Shown: positions 15,301 to 17,679 of the stretch, one piece after another
Position numbering within the stretch: the first letter of the stretch is position 1
Layout: every line of letters starts with the position of its first letter
Origin: Parcubacteria group bacterium
Lineage (GTDB): Bacteria; Patescibacteriota; Minisyncoccia; SW-4-49-11
NCBI GenBank assembly: GCA_003565105.1
Contig: PXDG01000176.1
Location: 1 to 17,679 of the forward strand
Reading direction: 5' to 3'
DNA: 17,679 bases
Program-made: the position numbers and the translations under genes
The notes under the pieces: model-generated
Databases searched by the model: none
The model's input: only the letters and a program-made list of their open reading frames with translations
Told to the model about the DNA's origin: nothing

Positions 15301-15376
15301 AACCTTCTTTGTGATTGGATTACTTTTGATGAGTACTACTTTCCTCCATCGAAGTGCCAAACAGGATACTGAATAA
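12362..15376 (+). CDS. DUF2339 large polytopic membrane protein
   Basis: This 1004-residue protein matches the DUF2339 plan. It has an N-terminal hydrophobic segment (about 5-38), a short coiled coil (RIDQLEEELHRQNQ, 48-61), and an acidic Ser/Thr-rich linker to about 160. It continues with roughly 25 membrane helices starting at WLLESWPLKLGALLIILAIG (168-187). The end IDVWAMGIIPRVLTFFVIG (968-986) corresponds to the family's D-x-x-x-x-x-x-x-R-x-x-S-F-x-x-x-G tail. The molecular function is not known. Similar proteins are common in Patescibacteria and other envelope-rich bacteria. Residues about 395-620 and 728-950 are similar to each other (VLATMIQFEG against VLATSIQFEG), showing an internal duplication. 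It follows the two-TM protein by 4 nt with no Shine-Dalgarno, and the Gmad2 gene downstream has its own promoter. Confidence 0.85.
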   Translation: MNTLRIIFFIIGGIILSPFIHGAPALTLLVIGGALLWVRDEMMTLQGRIDQLEEELHRQNQTEKNYASKTAIPTAPTESWQQLYSDEPNEVIDSSEESLSMDVPESMIPNSDNEQRYQPGYGVKLSEEISSAITSPETMYAVSDELIEEPQGVIVEQGPSVTDKIVAWLLESWPLKLGALLIILAIGWFVSFAFANDWIAPWVRIMMGLVFGISLMGCAFWWMKKYVQQGAVVLLVGASAVILTLLAALQLFGFFTPVVILLLMLLTMSFVAFTSGVYRIKSLSYLSLISGMIFPVLIGTSPDATISGLFMYLLIVLVGNVGLSFWTNIPGLVPTGALMLGFYTVTVYGQTEPLLPLFIILQGILLFVTGTIFIVRSTQSSDTLNSKDYLQAGAFGVVTTVSLMVGWIVTTVPSSLQVGSLLGMMLVTVFTGIVLYQKTAHKLLFYIYGMISFSLLVLATMIQFEGVSLVNLLAIEFALMIVLMQMIGKNIYHTARFSYILLFPIFLLIPIINSNDWLNGAIHISFWTMLVVGLILIALGFYLYPSAQKYPKKEESAILNPAMQHIIWLFVSGIAVFQVLVMQMLYGGLLGEIPNAALLFIFIISSVGILYSLIYQKQGAAYTLLIVQMGVPLFMYQTIDITSVFIYLFVVGWGSIGLSYISDRAYFSSVSMGLILLNSLIYINSGTRSITLFILLIGAAYLFTAIFQYYRSLSTQDLGESSESFSAASLTLIFHSIWSTLWIVGSVPDSYRIWLLLGLTVIYVFIGFFLFSLQKSRKVFFIFSTIGLALTVLATSIQFEGLTATLFMTIQLAIMPLLVHIIFDDIKLTQKYNYLMLLPILWSTESLISLDWRTGVFHGAFMNLLVLIGILFGLGLTFYSASQKSDKPWVKSTNTTLLVGGSIYAYILIWLALGASNLNAEIAVFISLTIYTLVGILCYMYGLNERRSFFQKYGAIVFSAVVVRLILIDVWAMGIIPRVLTFFVIGLLLMSTTFLHRSAKQDTE

Positions 15377-15471
15377 CCAGCTTCTCTTGACTTCTGCCCT
15401 TTCATTCCTCGAGAGGAGATGCGACTGCGGGTACGGTATCTCATATATGCATATTCTTTAGACACAGTATT

Positions 15472-15480
15472 TGCTATAAT
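15472..15480 (+). promoter_or_regulatory. Extended -10 promoter of the Gmad2 gene
   Basis: TGC-TATAAT, an extended -10 with a perfect hexamer (15475-15480). No good -35 is present at 16-18 nt. Start near 15487 puts the ATG at 15512 about 25 nt downstream and rules out a functional start at the upstream in-frame ATG 15419 for this transcript. Confidence 0.6.
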
Positions 15481-15511
15481 AAAAAGAGCTATTCAAATAA
15501 CGTATACACAT

Positions 15512-16024
15512 ATGAAGAATATCCTTCTTATTATACTCACTGCCTCGACCGTGCTATTTGCAACATTGTTCTTTGTTGAGAGAGCCAAGGCCCCTGTGGA
15601 TAGAGATTCTTCCGATGTTCCAGTTGTACAAGATCAAGTTTCTGATCAACCAGAAATCTATACAGTCTTATCTGAAGTCAATGAGGTTCCTATTTATTTG
15701 GAGTCCCCAGACCTTCGAGAGCCCTTGGAGGAGTGTATTTTTGATATTCAAGGCCGGGTAACGGGTTCTTGGTTCTTTGAGGGAGATTTCCCTGTAGAGA
15801 TCTATACCTCAAACGGGGAGTTCCTTAACACCGAGATAGCTCGTACCAGTGATGAATGGATGACTACAGATGAGGTAGACTTTGGAGTACAGATTAACTG
15901 TTTGCAGGCTTCGTGTTCAGTAGATACGCGACTGCGATTTATCCGAGATAATCCATCAGACTTGAGGGAGAATGACGATTTTGCTGAGGTAGATATTACG
16001 GTTCCAGCTTCTTGTAAAGGATAA
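15512..16024 (+). CDS. Gmad2 immunoglobulin-like domain envelope protein
   Basis: The 170-residue protein starts with a hydrophobic signal or anchor (MKNILLIILTASTVLFATLF, 1-20) and an acidic low-complexity linker (28-60). Residues about 75-165 form a Gmad2-type immunoglobulin-like fold. Its landmarks are the strand IQGRVTGSWFFEGDFPVEIY (79-98), then EWMT (115-118), a conserved DF (123-124), and IRDNPSDLRENDD (144-156). Gmad2 domains were first noted with spore-germination proteins but also occur in non-spore-formers as exported domains of unknown partner. Cysteines at 75, 130, 135 and 168 could form disulfides outside the cell. There is no lipobox Cys. I chose ATG 15512 over in-frame ATG 15419 because the longer form would put 31 non-signal-like residues before the signal and would span the promoter. 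Confidence 0.8.
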   Translation: MKNILLIILTASTVLFATLFFVERAKAPVDRDSSDVPVVQDQVSDQPEIYTVLSEVNEVPIYLESPDLREPLEECIFDIQGRVTGSWFFEGDFPVEIYTSNGEFLNTEIARTSDEWMTTDEVDFGVQINCLQASCSVDTRLRFIRDNPSDLRENDDFAEVDITVPASCKG

Positions 16025-16098
16025 TTATCGTATTTTTGTTCCACACAGGTATTTTGTAGCGGTGGTGAGGTTCTCCACACCCGTCCGCTTCGCGTCCA

Positions 16099-16136
16099 CC
16101 CTCGCTGGCGAGGGACAATAATACCCCTCGTATTAT
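16099..16136. repeat. Two adjacent hairpins, the first in a GC-rich patch
   Basis: CCCTCG-CTGG-CGAGGG (16099-16114) is followed after 3 nt by ATAATAC-CCCTC-GTATTAT (16118-16136), both perfect. The stretch 16060-16114 is clearly richer in GC than the flanks. The pair may terminate the Gmad2 transcript or be a small dispersed repeat; no U tract follows. Confidence 0.5.
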
Positions 16137-16147
16137 CAGTCAAAATA

Positions 16148-16156
16148 TGGTAATAT
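16148..16156 (+). promoter_or_regulatory. Probable extended -10 promoter before rlmB
   Basis: TGG-TAATAT is preceded by ATA, giving the same context as the promoter at 11627-11635. The -35 position falls in the upstream hairpin and is a poor match. Start near 16163 gives a leader of about 34 nt. Confidence 0.45.
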
Positions 16157-16196
16157 AAGCACAATAGTCTTATCATGATTGTTAATTTGTAGTCTT

Positions 16197-17168
16197 ATGC
16201 CATATCCCAAGAAAAAGAAATCTTCTTCCAAGCGACCATCAGGTAAGAAGCGAAAGGTTGTCCTCGGTAAGAAAGGAACACCTTTGCCAAAGTCTGCTCT
16301 GCCAACCAAAAAACATCGACGAGATCCGCGTCGAATGATTAAGGATGTTCAGAAGACTCAATCCACTGACTCAAGTCAGAGTCACTACTTGTACGGAAAG
16401 AACGCCGTATTAGATATTTTGCGCAACAACCCAAAGCGAGTACAAAAGCTTTATATGGCCAAGACTGCTTCTACCAAAGATCCTCGTATCCAAGAGATTA
16501 CCGAGTTATCCAAGAACACTCTAGCCCACATCCAAAGCGTCCCCAGTGCTAAGTTAGACACTCTGCTCGAGCAAGAACAAGAAGCTCAAGGATTAGTGCA
16601 TCAAGGCATCGTAGCTCTGGTCACCGCCGTGCCTTTGCTTGAGCTGGAAGAATGGTTGAATCAAATCAAGGAACAGGTAGAGACTACCCAAAAAGGCTTT
16701 GTAGTAGCTATTGACGAAGTCACCGACCCTCATAATATCGGAGCAATTATCCGTGTCTCTGAAGCTATGGGAGCCCTTGGACTGGTACTCCCTCGACACC
16801 GCAGTGGGATTATCTCACCCGTAGCCTCCAAAGCCGCCTCCGGAGCAGACCGAACTTTGCCATTAATTCAGGTAACCAATCTGACTCAAGCCCTGATGAC
16901 TATGAAAGACTATGGATTCTGGATTCTGGGAACCGATGTTTCTGATGAGACTCCAGCCTTTCAACAAATCAACTATAGCCAAATGCCTACCGTAATCGTA
17001 TTGGGAAGCGAAGGCAAAGGCCTCCGACCAACCGTCAAAGAAGCCTGCGATATGCTCGGCTACATTCCTATTTTTGGGCAAGTTGAATCCCTCAACGTCT
17101 CCACCGCCGCCGCTATAATGGCCTATGAGGTTGCCATGCAGCAGAATAGAGAGGAAGGGGAAGAGTAG
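16197..17168 (+). CDS. rlmB: SpoU/TrmH family rRNA 2'-O-methyltransferase (RlmB-like)
   Basis: SpoU-family SPOUT methyltransferases modify ribose 2'-OH groups. RlmB methylates 23S rRNA G2251 (E. coli numbering). From ATG 16197 the protein has 323 residues. It begins with an unusually long basic, probably disordered tail (about 1-60, many Lys/Arg). Next is the SpoU substrate-binding domain starting at YGKNAVLDIL (66-75). The SPOUT catalytic domain has motif 1 DPHNIGAIIR (177-186), motif 2 VLGSEGKGLRP (268-278) and motif 3 ESLNVSTAAAI (297-307). These three motifs and the YGxxAV start favour RlmB over TrmH. A TTG six codons upstream is also in frame, but the ATG has the better context and the family's start. 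The gene uses noticeably more C/G at third positions than its neighbours, which may mean strong expression or transfer. Confidence 0.9.
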   Translation: MPYPKKKKSSSKRPSGKKRKVVLGKKGTPLPKSALPTKKHRRDPRRMIKDVQKTQSTDSSQSHYLYGKNAVLDILRNNPKRVQKLYMAKTASTKDPRIQEITELSKNTLAHIQSVPSAKLDTLLEQEQEAQGLVHQGIVALVTAVPLLELEEWLNQIKEQVETTQKGFVVAIDEVTDPHNIGAIIRVSEAMGALGLVLPRHRSGIISPVASKAASGADRTLPLIQVTNLTQALMTMKDYGFWILGTDVSDETPAFQQINYSQMPTVIVLGSEGKGLRPTVKEACDMLGYIPIFGQVESLNVSTAAAIMAYEVAMQQNREEGEE

Positions 17169-17212
17169 GATAAAGGGGTATTTGCTATTTTGTAGTTGAT
17201 TTGGTAGCTTCT

Positions 17213-17224
17213 CCTCCTTGGAGG
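17213..17224. repeat. CCTCC-TT-GGAGG hairpin
   Basis: CCTCC (17213-17217), loop TT and GGAGG (17220-17224), extendable by one T-G pair. It is the fourth intergenic CCTCC/GGAGG hairpin in the window. No U tract follows, so it is not an obvious terminator for rlmB. Confidence 0.45.
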
Positions 17225-17254
17225 GAACCCCAGGCGACAGGAAATTTCATATTT

Positions 17255-17283
17255 TTGGAAAAATTATTGAGATTTGGTATGAT
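17255..17283 (+). promoter_or_regulatory. Promoter of the DNA adenine methylase gene
   Basis: TTGGAA (17255-17260), exactly 17 nt, then TATGAT (17278-17283) with TGG just before it. Start near 17290 leaves a leader of about 25 nt. Confidence 0.7.
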
Positions 17284-17314
17284 AGTTAGAGCATGATTAA
17301 GATAACTAGTTGAG

Positions 17315-17679
17315 ATGGATATCAAAGAAAAAAAAGAAAGGCCATTTTTAAAATGGGTGGGGGGAAAAGGAGCTCTTTTACCTGAATTATTAAAACGAGT
17401 GCCAGAAAATTTCACGGATTATTATGAACCATTTTTAGGTGGAGGAGCATTATTCTTTGCCTTGAATCCAAAGCATGAAAGTTATCTTAATGATATCAAT
17501 AAAACATTAATTGGTGGATTTCATAACATAAAACTCAATCTCAATGAGTTAGTTGATGAACTTCGAGAAATGGAAGTTAAGTACCTTGAACTAGATGAAG
17601 AGTCACGAAAGGAATATTATTATACTCAAAGAACTAAATTTAATACACTTAAGAGCACTCCTGAATCAATCGAAAGGAC
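17315..17679 (+). CDS. Dam-family DNA adenine methylase (3' partial)
   Basis: The first 121 residues of a D12-class (Dam/DpnM-like) N6-adenine methyltransferase are visible before the window ends. FLKWVGGKGALLPEL (11-25) is the AdoMet-binding motif X, YYEPFLGGGALFF (36-48) is motif I, and YLNDIN (57-62) follows as expected for the family. The DPPY catalytic motif would lie beyond the edge. ATG 17315 is chosen because motif X normally begins within the first 15 residues and a stop lies in frame with the nearest upstream ATG. The gene has its own promoter and no Shine-Dalgarno. Whether it is solitary or part of a restriction-modification system depends on the next gene, which is outside the window. 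Confidence 0.9.
   Translation, partial: MDIKEKKERPFLKWVGGKGALLPELLKRVPENFTDYYEPFLGGGALFFALNPKHESYLNDINKTLIGGFHNIKLNLNELVDELREMEVKYLELDEESRKEYYYTQRTKFNTLKSTPESIER

Noticed and set aside
15419..15511. In-frame ATG extension of the Gmad2 gene with AGAGGAG directly before it
   Set aside because: The purine run touches the ATG with no spacing, the added 31 residues are not signal-like, and the extended -10 at 15472-15480 lies inside the extension. ATG 15512 gives a normal signal sequence.
15802..16176. 124-codon minus-strand ORF over the Gmad2 3' end and the hairpins
   Set aside because: Its sequence is the complement of a conserved domain and of structured intergenic DNA, with no family features.
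16179..16196. TTG start six codons upstream of rlmB
   Set aside because: ATG 16197 is in frame, is followed at once by the basic tail and needs no rare start. The six added residues show no family similarity.

Overview
The window is AT-rich DNA read with the standard bacterial code: TGA, TAA and TAG all end clear genes, which argues against the UGA-glycine lineages Gracilibacteria and Absconditabacteria. Compact genes, many family-divergent housekeeping proteins, a DUF2339 giant membrane protein, a Gmad2-domain protein and a long bS21 suggest a Candidate Phyla Radiation (Patescibacteria) genome. That assignment is an inference from protein style, not a measured placement. No tRNA, rRNA, CRISPR array or insertion sequence was recognised.

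Layout. (1) Positions 1-510: the C-terminal end of a secreted lectin-fold (LamG-like) protein entering from the left. (2) 639-3698: a plus-strand run parB-ruvX-galT-radC with overlaps or gaps of 12 nt or less, behind a clear promoter. (3) 3778-5738: a promoter, lepB (signal peptidase I) and a histidyl-tRNA-synthetase-like gene whose motif 2 arginine is replaced. (4) 5976-6410: rpsU with its own promoter, the only strong Shine-Dalgarno in the window, and its own hairpin terminator. (5) 6670-8901: yqeY, ybeY and ftsA, ending at a bidirectional terminator shared with the convergent block. (6) 8958-11562, minus strand: a small acidic protein with a sigma-region-4-like tail, a polysaccharide flippase and a SAM methyltransferase, read as one operon. 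(7) 11609-16024, plus strand: a two-TM protein, a 1004-residue DUF2339 membrane protein with an internal duplication, and a Gmad2-domain envelope protein with its own promoter. (8) 16099-17168: GC-richer hairpins and an RlmB/TrmH-type rRNA 2'-O-methyltransferase. (9) 17255 to the end: a promoter and the first 121 residues of a Dam-family DNA adenine methylase that runs off the right edge.

The genes fall into two broad jobs: core information processing and division (ParB, RuvX, RadC, bS21, YqeY, YbeY, FtsA, RlmB, HisRS-like) and the cell envelope (LepB, flippase and methyltransferase, DUF2339 cluster, Gmad2, lectin-fold protein). The most interesting signals are regulatory. Extended -10 promoters of the form TGG-TATnAT recur before most plus-strand units. 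A second class, TTTACG-N17-TATAAT, is shared exactly by lepB and the glycan operon. The Shine-Dalgarno is confined to rpsU, which parallels the bS21 autoregulation described in Flavobacteriia.
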